Positions 16,873 to 25,397 are shown, counted from the stretch's first letter. The stretch: 64,000 nt of DNA from Maribellus sp. YY47 (GCF_023111095.1 NZ_JALGYW010000001.1:214879-278878), one strand, 5' to 3'. Numbers and translations: made by a program. The notes: generated by a model not told the origin, from the sequence alone.

Positions 16873-17490
16873 ATGAAGACTTTAACAGCAACATCAGATA
16901 TCGATTTTAATAAAATGGACGGTCTGGTACCAGCCATTATTCAGGATGCCGAAACTCAGAATGTATTAATGCTGGGTTTTATGAATGAAGAAGCGCTTTC
17001 GAAAACACGGGAAATTGGGAAAGTTACTTTTTTTAGCCGTACCAAAAGCCGTTTGTGGACCAAAGGAGAAGAATCGGGTAATTTCCTGAATGTGGTTTCA
17101 ATGGCAGTAGATTGTGATAACGATACCTTGCTGATTAAGGTTAATCCGGTTGGTCCGGTTTGCCACACTGGCGCTGATACCTGTTTTGAAGAGACCAACT
17201 CGGGCAACGACATTCAGTTTTTAACTTACCTGCAGGATTTTATCGACAAACGTAAAGCCGATATGCCTGAAGGTTCTTATACTACTTCGCTGTTTCAGAA
17301 AGGAACACGGAAAATTACCCAGAAAGTAGGGGAGGAAGCTGTAGAAACCATTATTGGTGCTATGGCCAACGACGATGAGAACTTCATTTATGAAGCCGGA
17401 GACTTACTTTATCACCTCATTGTTCTGCTTACTCACAAAGGATACAGGATTGAGGATATTGTAAGGGAATTAAAAAAGCGACATAAATAA
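16873..17490 (+). CDS. hisIE: Bifunctional phosphoribosyl-AMP cyclohydrolase / phosphoribosyl-ATP pyrophosphohydrolase HisIE
   Basis: Residues up to about 115 are the HisI cyclohydrolase. It shows TFFSRTKSRLWTKGEESGN, the metal-binding Asp cluster VDCDNDTLLI, and the zinc-site Cys/His in GPVCHTGADTCFEE. The remainder is the HisE all-alpha pyrophosphohydrolase, with QKVGEEAVETIIGAMANDDENFIYEAGDLLYHLIVLL carrying the acidic metal ligands. The fusion is common in Bacteroidota. It ends the amino-acid cluster. No clear terminator follows. Confidence 0.96.
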   Translation: MKTLTATSDIDFNKMDGLVPAIIQDAETQNVLMLGFMNEEALSKTREIGKVTFFSRTKSRLWTKGEESGNFLNVVSMAVDCDNDTLLIKVNPVGPVCHTGADTCFEETNSGNDIQFLTYLQDFIDKRKADMPEGSYTTSLFQKGTRKITQKVGEEAVETIIGAMANDDENFIYEAGDLLYHLIVLLTHKGYRIEDIVRELKKRHK

Positions 17491-17560
17491 GACGCTCTTC
17501 TTTAGCTGTTTTCTCTTAACCCTGACGGTTTGGGTGGTGCCATATGTTCATAAATAGGTG

Positions 17561-17599
17561 TTGCGTAACATAGTTGCGTAACATAGTTGCAAAACATTG
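17561..17599 (+). repeat. Three tandem 13-bp iterons upstream of an unknown gene
   Basis: TTGCGTAACATAG occurs twice in exact tandem (17561-17573 and 17574-17586). A diverged third copy, TTGCAAAACATTG, follows directly (17587-17599). They lie about 45 bp upstream of the -7 element of the 226-codon gene, a suitable place for a multi-site activator or repressor. Confidence 0.7.
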
Positions 17600-17642
17600 T
17601 AAATAAAGGTTTTGTGATTAGGTTTTATTGTTGGGTAGTCCG

Positions 17643-17650
17643 TAGCTTTG
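17643..17650 (+). promoter_or_regulatory. -7 element TAGCTTTG of the 226-codon gene
   Basis: The octamer is an exact match to TAnnTTTG, 32 bp before the start codon. No TTG lies at the -33 spacing, which fits a promoter that needs an activator, possibly one binding the iterons. Confidence 0.5.
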
Positions 17651-17681
17651 TTATACTACTAACTTCAAAAAACAACTTTTT

Positions 17682-18362
17682 ATGGAAACACTAACCGTTT
17701 GCCCAACCAGTACGGCTACGATCTTAGCGTGCCAGAAAATAGCCAAAACCTTTAAAGAGAACATCTACGAACTCAGTATCCTGCGTAATGAATGGGATCC
17801 TGAATACGCCACTTCACTGAATATCTGGATAGACGACACCATTGAAAAACACTATTCCGATAGTCTTGATTCGATAGCAGATGAACACTACAAACACTGG
17901 CACGAAGTAATGGTAGAAGGTCTCCAGCATTTAAAGGTACTGCGGGCTTCCATGAAAGTTGACTTTAAGAAAGAGAAGGAGTTCCTGAAGGAATTTTTCG
18001 ATAAAACGGGTTACTCCGAGTATTTCAGCGATGCCAAAAACGGCGATCATTTTAGCCTGTATAAATTTCTGAAGACATTTGAACGAAACCTTGATCCCGA
18101 ATCAAGACGAAGAATTTCAGAGAAGGGAACAGTTGATTCGCTTTTTGATAAAATTTTGACTTGTGCCGAACGTGTCGATGAATGCGAAGATTGTTTCATG
18201 GCACTCGAAAGCGAGACAGAACTGAATAAATACGGGAGGCAGGAAGTTGCCGGTATTTACTCCGTTATTCAGGATATTTGCAGAATCGCGATTGCCTATT
18301 ACCAGTTTGATCCGGATAAGCGATGTAAATTCAATTACTATAAGGTGCTCGTAAATTTGTAG
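17682..18362 (+). CDS. Unknown predicted helical protein, 226 residues
   Basis: I do not recognise this protein. It is soluble, with no signal peptide or membrane segment. It is rich in Lys, Glu and Asp and predicted mainly helical by composition, with long amphipathic stretches such as LKVLRASMKVDFKKEKEFLKEFF. Cys residues are scattered, including CAERVDECEDCF around residue 167, where a C-x6-C-x2-C cluster might bind metal. It stands alone with its own promoter, iterons upstream and a strong terminator downstream. That isolates it from the histidine genes and from queA. Codon use resembles the neighbours. Confidence 0.75.
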   Translation: METLTVCPTSTATILACQKIAKTFKENIYELSILRNEWDPEYATSLNIWIDDTIEKHYSDSLDSIADEHYKHWHEVMVEGLQHLKVLRASMKVDFKKEKEFLKEFFDKTGYSEYFSDAKNGDHFSLYKFLKTFERNLDPESRRRISEKGTVDSLFDKILTCAERVDECEDCFMALESETELNKYGRQEVAGIYSVIQDICRIAIAYYQFDPDKRCKFNYYKVLVNL

Positions 18363-18387
18363 ACATTACACAGTCTTTACAGCAGAT

Positions 18388-18429
18388 AAAAAAGCCGCGG
18401 TCCTTTAACGAATCGCGGCTTGCAATTTT
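18388..18429. terminator. Bidirectional terminator between the unknown gene and queA
   Basis: AGCCGCG (18393-18399) pairs with CGCGGCT (18414-18420) around a 14-nt loop. A run of A lies before the stem and TTTTTTTT shortly after, so it serves both convergent genes. Confidence 0.85.
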
Positions 18430-18444
18430 TTTTGAAATTGCTTT

Positions 18445-19494
18445 TTATATAATCAGCATTGCATCTCCGTAGGTGCCAAAGCGGTAGTTTTCTTTAATCG
18501 CTGATTTGTAGGCTTCCATAACAAAGTCGTAACCTCCGAAGGCAGCTACCATCATCAACAGCGTTGAATACGGAAGGTGGAAGTTGGTAATCATTGAATT
18601 GGCTACACTGAAATCGTAAGGAGGGAAAATAAATTTATTTGTCCATCCTTCAAATGGCTTTAGGTGTCCCTGTGTTGATACCGAACTTTCGAGCGTACGC
18701 ATTACAGTGGTACCTACCGCACACACATTTCTCTTGTTTTCTTTTGCGTTGTTAACAATGTTGCAAGCTTCCTCGCGTATCCATATTTGTTCAGAATCCA
18801 TTTTATGCTTGGTCAGGTCTTCCACATCTACACTGCGGAAATTTCCCAGACCCACATGAAGCGTGACGTAGGCAAAGTCGATTCCTTTGATCTCGAGACG
18901 TTTCATCAGTTCGCGACTAAAATGCAAACCAGCTGTTGGCGCAGCAACAGCGCCTTCGTGCTTGGCATAAATTGTCTGGTAACGATCCTTATCTTCGGGC
19001 TGAACCTGGCGGTTGATAAACTTCGGTAGCGGAGTTTCGCCCAGACCGTAAAGTGTTTTCTTGAACTCGTCGTACGGGCCATCAAACAAAAACCGAAGGG
19101 TACGACCACGTGATGTTGTATTGTCAATTACTTCTGCTACCAGCAGATCGTCGTCACCAAAGTATAATTTATTCCCGATACGGATCTTTCTTGCAGGATC
19201 AACCAACACATCCCAAAGACGTTGTTCGCGGTTGAGTTCGCGAAGCAGGAAGACTTCGATTTCGGCGCCGGTTTTTTCCTTGTTTCCGTACAGACGGGCA
19301 GGAAAAACTTTGGTATCGTTGAAAATCATTACATCATTATCATCAAAATAGTCAAGTACATCTCTGAACAAGCGGTGTTCGATGGTACGTGTGGCCCTGT
19401 TAAGAACCATCAGTTTCGACTCATCACGATTGTCAGCTGGATGTAAGGCAATTCTTTCCGGATTAAGGTCATACTTGAATTTTGATAATTTCAT
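18445..19494 (-). CDS. queA: tRNA preQ1(34) S-adenosylmethionine ribosyltransferase-isomerase QueA
   Basis: QueA adds the ribosyl moiety of SAM to preQ1 at the tRNA wobble position, giving epoxyqueuosine. At 349 residues it has the family length. It shows [42 protein letters not shown], the [17 protein letters not shown] motif and [19 protein letters not shown]. The C-terminal [47 protein letters not shown] is characteristic. It is monocistronic, with its own -7 element upstream. Confidence 0.97.
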   Translation of the reverse strand: MKLSKFKYDLNPERIALHPADNRDESKLMVLNRATRTIEHRLFRDVLDYFDDNDVMIFNDTKVFPARLYGNKEKTGAEIEVFLLRELNREQRLWDVLVDPARKIRIGNKLYFGDDDLLVAEVIDNTTSRGRTLRFLFDGPYDEFKKTLYGLGETPLPKFINRQVQPEDKDRYQTIYAKHEGAVAAPTAGLHFSRELMKRLEIKGIDFAYVTLHVGLGNFRSVDVEDLTKHKMDSEQIWIREEACNIVNNAKENKRNVCAVGTTVMRTLESSVSTQGHLKPFEGWTNKFIFPPYDFSVANSMITNFHLPYSTLLMMVAAFGGYDFVMEAYKSAIKENYRFGTYGDAMLII

Positions 19495-19533
19495 ATGCTT
19501 CTTTTTTTAAGTATTTCTTTCTTAAGTGATTGA

Positions 19534-19541
19534 CAAAAATA
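19534..19541 (-). promoter_or_regulatory. queA -7 element TATTTTTG
   Basis: On the minus strand, TATTTTTG matches TAnnTTTG exactly, about 40 bp before the queA start. The octamer lies inside a weak TGACA...TGTCA inverted repeat. Confidence 0.5.
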
Positions 19542-19591
19542 ATACAGATTGTCAGTTTTTTTATTCAGAGTTCCGTTATACGGCTGAATTT

Positions 19592-20305
19592 TCATTTTGA
19601 TTCATCTAAAGTTAAGTTTTCCAGGAAATAATTCACGTTAAATGCATCGTCCAAACCAAAATCTCCTATTCTTGTCCTTGTCAGAGCGGTTAAATATGCC
19701 CCACAATTTAAGGCTGCCCCTATATCGCGGGCTAGTGCGCGGATATAGGTTCCTTTACCACATGTAATTCTTAATTTTATGTAAGGTAAATCAAACTGCT
19801 CTGTCTTTATTTCTTTTATAACAATTTTTTTTGGCTGAAGTTCTAGCTCTTTCCCACTGCGGGCATAATCAAAAGCTCTCTTGCCCTTTACTTTAACTGC
19901 CGAAAATATGGGCGGTACCTGGTCGATCTCTCCAACGAAAGTTTCTAAAACTTTATTCAATAATTCCTGAGTAACGTGGCTGTAATCAGCAGTACTGTCT
20001 TCTTCGGTTTCCAGATCGAATGAAGGAGTGGTGGCCCCCAGTTTTAAGGTCGTCAGGTATTCTTTCTCCTGATACTGGATTTCTTCTATATTTTTTGTGG
20101 ATTTACCTGTGCACAGGATCATTAGTCCGGTTGCCAGGGGATCGAGTGTCCCGGCATGCCCGACTTTCAGCTTTTTAATACCAAGTTTTTGACACAGTTC
20201 GTAGCGTACTTTGTTGACCAAATCAAACGAAGTCCAATTTAAATCTTTGTCAAACAATAAAACCTCTCCTGCAGGAAAGTCGTATTTGTTTTTAAATTCG
20301 GGCAT
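19592..20305 (-). CDS. truB: tRNA pseudouridine(55) synthase TruB
   Basis: TruB isomerises U55 in the tRNA T-loop. The catalytic Asp is in KVGHAGTLDPLATGLMILCTGKSTK. The N-terminal segment reads PAGEVLLFDKDLNWTSFDLVNKVR. VPPIFSAVKVKGKRAFDYARSG and GKGTYIRALARDIGAALNCGAYLTALTRTRIGDF complete the family pattern. The start MPEFKNKYDFPAGE (20305) was chosen. A longer frame starting at 20371 would overlap uppP. It is last in the ftsX-DUF3098-uppP-truB run, a conserved Bacteroidota gene order. Confidence 0.95.
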   Translation of the reverse strand: MPEFKNKYDFPAGEVLLFDKDLNWTSFDLVNKVRYELCQKLGIKKLKVGHAGTLDPLATGLMILCTGKSTKNIEEIQYQEKEYLTTLKLGATTPSFDLETEEDSTADYSHVTQELLNKVLETFVGEIDQVPPIFSAVKVKGKRAFDYARSGKELELQPKKIVIKEIKTEQFDLPYIKLRITCGKGTYIRALARDIGAALNCGAYLTALTRTRIGDFGLDDAFNVNYFLENLTLDESK

Positions 20306-20351
20306 ATGTAAATCTCTGTAATTCAGAGTATTGAATTGAAATTCTCGAAAA

Positions 20352-21131
20352 TCAGGCAGCAAAGATAGCAATTACCCCAATAAGCGCGCAATAAATTGCG
20401 AAATAAATTAATTTTCCCCGTTTTACAATTTTGATCATCCAGGAGCAGGCCAGTAAACCCGAAACAAAAGCAGCAAAGAATCCGATAAGCAGGTTTTTAA
20501 TCTCTGTTACTTCCAGGGTAACACCTTCTTTAGTAACATCATATACTAATGCGCCAAGGATGGGCAGCAATACCATTAGAAACGAAAAACGTGCAATATC
20601 TTCCTTTTTGCCTTTCAGCAACAAACCGGTGGCGATGGTCGATCCACTTCGTGAAATGCCGGGTAAAATGGCGAGTGTTTGAGCCAGGCCAATAATAAAA
20701 GCATTTTTGTAGGTGATTTTGCCATCGCTTTTCTTTACAAAACTGGTGAGAGTGAGTAGTCCGGCAGTAACCAGCAGCATCAGTCCTACAAATAAAAGAT
20801 TTCCGGTAAACAGACTTTCAATCTGCTTTTTAAACAGCAGGCCAACAATGGCTATTGGTACAGCTGACAAAAAAAGTTTGGCGATGTACTGTGTTGATTC
20901 GTTCCATTTAAACTGGAACAAATCTTTGCATAAAACTGCGATGTCTTTCCTGAAGACAACCAGTGTGCTTAATACAGTTGCAACATGTACAACCAACACA
21001 AAAAGCAAGTTGTTTTCTCCATGAATTCCGAGCAAAGCATGGCCCATCTCAAGATGCCCGCTTGAGCTGATGGGTAAAAATTCTGTAAGTCCCTGGATAA
21101 TTCCGAGTAAAAGTGCCTGGAGTTCGTTCAT
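20352..21131 (-). CDS. uppP: Undecaprenyl-diphosphatase UppP (BacA)
   Basis: UppP dephosphorylates undecaprenyl pyrophosphate, recycling the lipid carrier of cell-wall synthesis. The two family signatures are seen: LGIIQGLTEFLPISSSGHLEMGH near the N-terminus and LPGISRSGSTIATGLLLKGKKEDIARFSF at about residue 158. Seven or eight hydrophobic helices fit an inner-membrane protein of 259 residues. It starts 8 bp after the DUF3098 gene. Confidence 0.97.
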   Translation of the reverse strand: MNELQALLLGIIQGLTEFLPISSSGHLEMGHALLGIHGENNLLFVLVVHVATVLSTLVVFRKDIAVLCKDLFQFKWNESTQYIAKLFLSAVPIAIVGLLFKKQIESLFTGNLLFVGLMLLVTAGLLTLTSFVKKSDGKITYKNAFIIGLAQTLAILPGISRSGSTIATGLLLKGKKEDIARFSFLMVLLPILGALVYDVTKEGVTLEVTEIKNLLIGFFAAFVSGLLACSWMIKIVKRGKLIYFAIYCALIGVIAIFAA

Positions 21132-21139
21132 CGACCTGT

Positions 21140-21397
21140 CTATTCCTCTTCTTTGGGTTTTTTCATAATGGCATAAATCTCAAAAACAAAGCCGATGAAA
21201 AGTAGAATTGGGGCCAGCGTAATTCTGCGGAAACTGAAAATATCTTCACTAAATACATTGGGATCATGACTGCCGCCGCCTGCCATTAATATAAATCCTA
21301 ATATAATGATAGCAAAGCCAATTGCCAGCAATTTATAATTCTCCTTTCCGAGTGCGAGTCCCGCGGTATCTTTCATTTCTTTTGTTCTTTTTGCCAT
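21140..21397 (-). CDS. DUF3098 small membrane protein
   Basis: The 85-residue protein has two hydrophobic helices, LLAIGFAIIILGFILMAGG and LAPILLFIGFVFEIYAIM, joined by a loop with SHDPNVFSEDIFSFRRI. This matches DUF3098, which in Bacteroidota sits between ftsX and uppP as it does here. The function is not known. The context suggests the cell envelope or division. Confidence 0.85.
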   Translation of the reverse strand: MAKRTKEMKDTAGLALGKENYKLLAIGFAIIILGFILMAGGGSHDPNVFSEDIFSFRRITLAPILLFIGFVFEIYAIMKKPKEEE

Positions 21398-21427
21398 ATT
21401 TCAGAGGAATTGGTCGGGTAAAGATAG

Positions 21428-22306
21428 TCAATAAAATAATTCGTCAAATTTCAACCTGAGGAATTTGTTAAGCGCAAGCCAGGTCGACAGCAGTGAAATA
21501 ACAAAGCCCAGTGCAAATACAATCGCCACTACGTACAAAACAACTTGTATGTCGCTCTCCGAAATCAGTCCGTAAAGTTCTTTTTTGTAGGTGTATGCTG
21601 CTGCCAGTAAAATTATATTGGCAAGTAATGCCCCGGCGGCCCCCAAAATAATGCTTCTTTTTAGAAAAGGTTTTCGGATATAGTTTCTACTGGCTCCAAC
21701 CATTTGCATGGTGTGAATGATAAACCGCTGAGAATAAATCAATAGCCGGATGGTATTGTTGATTAATCCGAAAAAGATAAAAGTCAGTAAACCGCTGACG
21801 ATTAAAATGATCAAACTAATTTTCTGAACGTTGTCGTTAATTAAGGATACAAGGTTTTTCTGATAATAGACTTCCGTTACCTGCTGGTATTCGAGGAACT
21901 TTTGTTCGAGCATAATAAGGCTGTCGTTTTGCGTGTAAAGAGCATAAAGTTTTACATCGAGCGAGGCAAAAAGCGGGTTATAGCCCAGAAAGCCCGAAAA
22001 GTCTTCGCCAAGTTGGTCTGTTAATTCTTTGGCAGCGTCTTCCTTACTAATGAAACGGGTCGATTTCACGTATTCGCTGGCGTTTAGTGTTTTTTGCAGA
22101 CGCAGAATCTCGGTTTCCTTTAAATTGTCTTTCAAAACCAGGGTAAATCCAATCTGCTCGCGCACGTATTCCGATAACTTGCGCGTATTTAATAAAATCA
22201 GACTTAGCAGGCCCATCAATACCAAAACCAGTGTGATGCTTACCAGCGAAGTCATCCACGAGTTCATAAATCGCTTTTTCAATTTCCCGGGTCTTTGCTT
22301 TTTCAT
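21428..22306 (-). CDS. ftsX: Cell-division permease-like protein FtsX
   Basis: FtsX with the ATPase FtsE controls peptidoglycan hydrolases at the septum. The topology fits: a cytoplasmic basic N-terminus and first helix (WMTSLVSITLVLVLMGLLSLILL), an extracellular domain of about 120 residues, then three helices with the FtsX permease core around GASRNYIRKPFLKRSIILGAAGALLANIILLA. The length of 292 residues is usual. ftsE is not adjacent. It is first in a four-gene operon. Confidence 0.95.
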   Translation of the reverse strand: MKKQRPGKLKKRFMNSWMTSLVSITLVLVLMGLLSLILLNTRKLSEYVREQIGFTLVLKDNLKETEILRLQKTLNASEYVKSTRFISKEDAAKELTDQLGEDFSGFLGYNPLFASLDVKLYALYTQNDSLIMLEQKFLEYQQVTEVYYQKNLVSLINDNVQKISLIILIVSGLLTFIFFGLINNTIRLLIYSQRFIIHTMQMVGASRNYIRKPFLKRSIILGAAGALLANIILLAAAYTYKKELYGLISESDIQVVLYVVAIVFALGFVISLLSTWLALNKFLRLKFDELFY

Positions 22307-22330
22307 GCTTATTCAATCATCGGCGGTCAA

Positions 22331-22338
22331 CAAATGTA
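22331..22338 (-). promoter_or_regulatory. -7 element TACATTTG of the ftsX operon
   Basis: On the minus strand, TACATTTG matches TAnnTTTG exactly, 25 bp before the ftsX start codon, giving a very short leader. Confidence 0.5.
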
Positions 22339-22599
22339 ATTAAATAAAAAGGCTGTTGCCGAAACATTTTGTGGTTTTATTTACATTTTTCGCTTGTATC
22401 GATAAAGGTTAACGGATAAAAGCGAGGAAGATTATTTAGAGTTGAATTTCTTGTAAGTCGGTTAATGATTTCTTTTTTACTTTCAGTATTTGTTCTCGAA
22501 AAGTGTGGATTATTAATGTTTTGAAAATCAATTAAAGGCCCGATTTGTTAATTTTGAGTGGAACCCTGCTAAGTGCATGAAAATTTGATGTTTATTTCT
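22339..22599. other. Intergenic stretch between ftsX and rplM promoters
   Basis: This is AT-rich and has no convincing gene. TAATTTTG (22549-22556, plus) is another possible -7 element for the ribosomal operon, but it lacks a properly spaced TTG. Confidence 0.4.
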
Positions 22600-22629
22600 T
22601 TGGATTTCAAAAAAAAGAAAATACTTTTG
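22600..22629 (+). promoter_or_regulatory. Consensus Bacteroidota promoter of the rplM operon
   Basis: TTG (22600-22602) is followed after exactly 19 bp by TACTTTTG (22622-22629). This is the best match in the window to the Bacteroidota primary sigma consensus. Transcription would start near 22636. Confidence 0.8.
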
Positions 22630-22636
22630 CAGTCCC

Positions 22637-22773
22637 GATTATTATCCTTATTTATAAGGAGTGTAAATAATTGATTTTCTTGATGTAAGGGCGGTTGTCG
22701 AAAAATTCCGTTGAGGCAGTCAGTACCGCAGCAAGAAGATCAGAAATGTAGAATACAAAAAAAACAGTTAAAA
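22637..22773 (+). promoter_or_regulatory. Long 5' leader of rplM, possible autoregulatory site
   Basis: About 137 nt lie between the predicted transcription start and the GTG start of rplM. The GC-richer part around 22690-22735 stands out from its AT-rich surroundings. Ribosomal-protein operons are often controlled by such leaders. No specific known motif was recognised. Confidence 0.35.
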
Positions 22774-23226
22774 GTGGACACACTTAGCTATAAAACAATT
22801 TCGGCGAATAAAGAAACCGTTAACAAAGAGTGGATTCTTGTTGATGCTGAAGGACTTGTTTTGGGGCGTTTGGCCAGTGAAGTGGCAAAAATGCTAAGAG
22901 GAAAAAACAAGCCAAACTTTACTCCGCACGTTGATTGTGGGGATAACGTAATCGTGATCAATGCTGAAAAAGTTGTATTGACCGGTAAAAAAATGAGCGA
23001 CAAACAATATGTACGTCACTCAGGTTACCCGGGCGGACAACGTATTCAAAATCCTCTGGAAATTCTTGCTAAATATCCGGAGCGCCTAGTGGAAAAAGCC
23101 GTTAAAGGTATGTTGCCTAAAAATAAACTGGGTCGCAAACTGTACGGTAACTTGCATGTAGTTATTGGTGCTGAGCACAAATATGCTGCGCAGCAACCAA
23201 AAGTTGTTGATTTAAAAACTAAATAA
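22774..23226 (+). CDS. rplM: 50S ribosomal protein L13
   Basis: L13 is a primary 23S rRNA-binding assembly protein. The sequence contains [50 protein letters not shown] and the C-terminal [31 protein letters not shown]. The start is taken as GTG at 22774, giving (M)[19 protein letters not shown], which agrees with other Bacteroidota L13 proteins. A TTG start at 22711 would add 21 unrelated residues. It is co-transcribed with rpsI, 5 bp apart. Confidence 0.96.
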   Translation: MDTLSYKTISANKETVNKEWILVDAEGLVLGRLASEVAKMLRGKNKPNFTPHVDCGDNVIVINAEKVVLTGKKMSDKQYVRHSGYPGGQRIQNPLEILAKYPERLVEKAVKGMLPKNKLGRKLYGNLHVVIGAEHKYAAQQPKVVDLKTK

Positions 23227-23231
23227 ACAAG

Positions 23232-23618
23232 ATGGAAGTAATAAATTCATTAGGACGTAGAAAAACCGCAGTTGCGCGTATTTTCGTTAGCGAAGGTAAA
23301 GGTAACATTACCATCAACAAAAGGGAGCTGAAAGAATACTTTCCGTCAGAAATCCTGCAGTACATCGTATTACAACCACTGAATCTGCTTCAGGTTTCTG
23401 AAAAATACGATATCAAAGTGAACCTCGATGGCGGTGGCCCAAAAGGACAGGCAGAAGCGCTGCGTTTGGCAATCACCCGTGCTTTAATGGAAATTGATCC
23501 TGAGTCAAGACCACAACTGAAAGCTGCCGGATTTGTTACAAGGGATCCGCGCGAAGTTGAACGTAAGAAACCAGGTCAGCCAAAAGCAAGAAAACGGTTC
23601 CAGTTCTCAAAACGTTAA
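23232..23618 (+). CDS. rpsI: 30S ribosomal protein S9
   Basis: S9 lies in the small-subunit head with its C-terminal tail near the P-site tRNA. The sequence runs from INSLGRRKTAVARIFVSEGKGNITINKREL through GGGPKGQAEALRLAITRALMEIDPE to the basic tail KKPGQPKARKRFQFSKR. The final Lys-Arg is the conserved end. The length is 128 residues. rplM-rpsI is the conserved pair. Confidence 0.98.
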   Translation: MEVINSLGRRKTAVARIFVSEGKGNITINKRELKEYFPSEILQYIVLQPLNLLQVSEKYDIKVNLDGGGPKGQAEALRLAITRALMEIDPESRPQLKAAGFVTRDPREVERKKPGQPKARKRFQFSKR

Positions 23619-23654
23619 TATTTTTATTATTATTCACTTATATGGATCTAAAAC

Positions 23655-23688
23655 GGCTGAGATCTCCGACTTTGAGGAGCTACCCAGC
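23655..23688 (+). promoter_or_regulatory. Possible structured leader of rpsB
   Basis: GCTG (23656-23659) can pair with CAGC (23685-23688), enclosing CTCC (23664-23667) and GGAG (23676-23679). The element is GC-rich between two AT-rich stretches, in the 102-nt gap before rpsB. Autoregulation by S2 is known in other bacteria. Here it is only a suggestion. Confidence 0.3.
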
Positions 23689-23720
23689 GGTTGCTTTTAG
23701 AACATAGAAAAAGTAAAAAG

Positions 23721-24512
23721 ATGCCAAGAACAAATTTTCAAGATTTATTGGAAGCAGGTGCACATTTTGGTCACCTGAAAAGAAAGTGGAATCCCAACAT
23801 GGAGCCTTATATCTTCATGGAGAAAAACGGTATCCACATTATCGATCTGCAAAAAACAGTTGTAAAAATTGACGAATCAGCGGCAGCCATTAAGCAAATT
23901 GCAAAATCGGGCCGTAAAGTTTTGTTTGTTGCAACAAAAAAGCAAGCCAAAGAATTGGTGGGCGATTTGGTAAAAGGTGTAGGAATGCCTTATGTAACTG
24001 AACGCTGGCCCGGAGGTATGCTTACGAACTTCCCGACTATCCGTAAAGCGGTGAAAAAAATGATCTCCATCGACAAAATGATGAAAGACACCAGTTGGGA
24101 TAACCTTTCAAAACGTGAAAAATTGCAGATCACAAGGCAGCGTGCCAAACTGGAAAAAGTTTTGGGTTCTATCTCAGATCTTACCCGTTTGCCTGCAGCC
24201 CTTTTTGTAGTTGACGTATTAAAAGAAAAAATCGCTGTTCGTGAAGCCAAAAAATTGGGTATTCCCGTGTTTGCGATCGTTGATACCAACTCAAACCCAG
24301 AAGATGTTGACTTCGTAATTCCTGCCAACGACGACGCATCTCAATCTATTAAACTGATTGTTGGAGCTATGTGCGAAGCTATCAGCGAAGGATTGGGCGA
24401 ACGTAAAGTAGAGAAGGAAAAAGAAGATGCTGATGTTGCTTCCGGCAAAAAAGCAGCAAAAGCAAAAGAAGATTCAGACGATGATTTCGATGAAGATTCA
24501 GACGACGAGTAA
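23721..24512 (+). CDS. rpsB: 30S ribosomal protein S2
   Basis: S2 binds the small-subunit body late in assembly. Landmarks are MPRTNFQDLLEAGAHFGHLKRKWNPNM, GRKVLFVATKKQAKELV, VTERWPGGMLTNFPTIRKAVKKM and REAKKLGIPVFAIVDTNSNPEDVDFVIPANDDA. The ATG at 23721 is the conserved start. The in-frame TTG at 23691 is not. A Lys/Asp/Glu-rich tail of about 40 residues (ending DDDFDEDSDDE) is an acidic extension seen in Bacteroidota. It pairs with tsf as usual. Confidence 0.97.
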   Translation: MPRTNFQDLLEAGAHFGHLKRKWNPNMEPYIFMEKNGIHIIDLQKTVVKIDESAAAIKQIAKSGRKVLFVATKKQAKELVGDLVKGVGMPYVTERWPGGMLTNFPTIRKAVKKMISIDKMMKDTSWDNLSKREKLQITRQRAKLEKVLGSISDLTRLPAALFVVDVLKEKIAVREAKKLGIPVFAIVDTNSNPEDVDFVIPANDDASQSIKLIVGAMCEAISEGLGERKVEKEKEDADVASGKKAAKAKEDSDDDFDEDSDDE

Positions 24513-24548
24513 GGTTAACATTCTATAAACTAATAAAAAGATTTTATC

Positions 24549-25373
24549 ATGTCTTTTACAACAGCTGACGTAGTTAAACTGCGTAAAGTATCCGGAGCAG
24601 GGATGATGGATTGCAAGAATGCCCTGACTGAAGCCGACGGTAACTTTGAAAGAGCACTCGAAATTATCCGTGAAAAAGGAAAATTGATTGCAAACAAACG
24701 TGCAGACCGCGACGCTGCTGAAGGTGTTGCGCTGGCGAAAGTTACAGAAGATGGCAAATTCGGTGCATTGGTTGTACTGAACTGCGAAACCGACTTCGTA
24801 GCTAAGAACGAAAGCTTTGTTGCATTCGCTGAAAGAATTCTGAATGCAGCCCTTGAAAATAAAGTAGAAAGCCTGGAAGCCCTTAAAGCGATTGAGCTTG
24901 ACGGGACTCCTATTGAAACACTGGTAACTGAACAAACCGGTGTAACAGGTGAAAAACTTGATCTTTCATACTACAAGTGTTTGAGTGATGCTGCTGTAGT
25001 TGGTTACATCCACCCTGGAAATAAACTCGCTACAATGGTAAGTTTCAACAAAGAAGTTGAAATTCAGGTAGGAAAAGACGTTGCGATGCAGGTTGCAGCG
25101 ATGGCTCCGCTTGCCGTTGACGAAAAGTCTATTCCACAGGCTGAAATTGATAAAGAACTGGCTTTTGCTAAAGAAAAATATCGTAACGAAGGTAAACCTG
25201 AGGAAATGATTGAAAAGATCGCTTTGGGTTCACTGAACAAATGGTACAAAGACGTAACGCTTTTGAACCAGACTTACGTGAAAGATGGAAAAATTTCTAT
25301 CAAAGATTTTCTGAAGCAAAATGATGGTGGATTGACAGTTACGGCTTTCGATCGCTATTCTTTGAATGCTTAA
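24549..25373 (+). CDS. tsf: Translation elongation factor Ts
   Basis: EF-Ts exchanges GDP for GTP on EF-Tu. The N-terminal UBA-like domain reads TTADVVKLRKVSGAGMMDCKNALTEADGNFERALEIIREKG. The core includes VLNCETDFVAKNESF, with the TDFV motif that contacts EF-Tu. The C-terminal region contains KWYKDVTLLNQTYVKDGKISIKDFL. The length of 274 residues is normal. It is last in the ribosomal operon and is followed by a strong terminator. Confidence 0.98.
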   Translation: MSFTTADVVKLRKVSGAGMMDCKNALTEADGNFERALEIIREKGKLIANKRADRDAAEGVALAKVTEDGKFGALVVLNCETDFVAKNESFVAFAERILNAALENKVESLEALKAIELDGTPIETLVTEQTGVTGEKLDLSYYKCLSDAAVVGYIHPGNKLATMVSFNKEVEIQVGKDVAMQVAAMAPLAVDEKSIPQAEIDKELAFAKEKYRNEGKPEEMIEKIALGSLNKWYKDVTLLNQTYVKDGKISIKDFLKQNDGGLTVTAFDRYSLNA

Positions 25374-25397
25374 TTAAAAGCTAAAGAAATAAATGAA

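Noticed and set aside
22711..22773. Longer rplM start at TTG 22711
   Set aside because: Added residues are unlike L13, and the GTG at 22774 matches the Bacteroidota L13 start.
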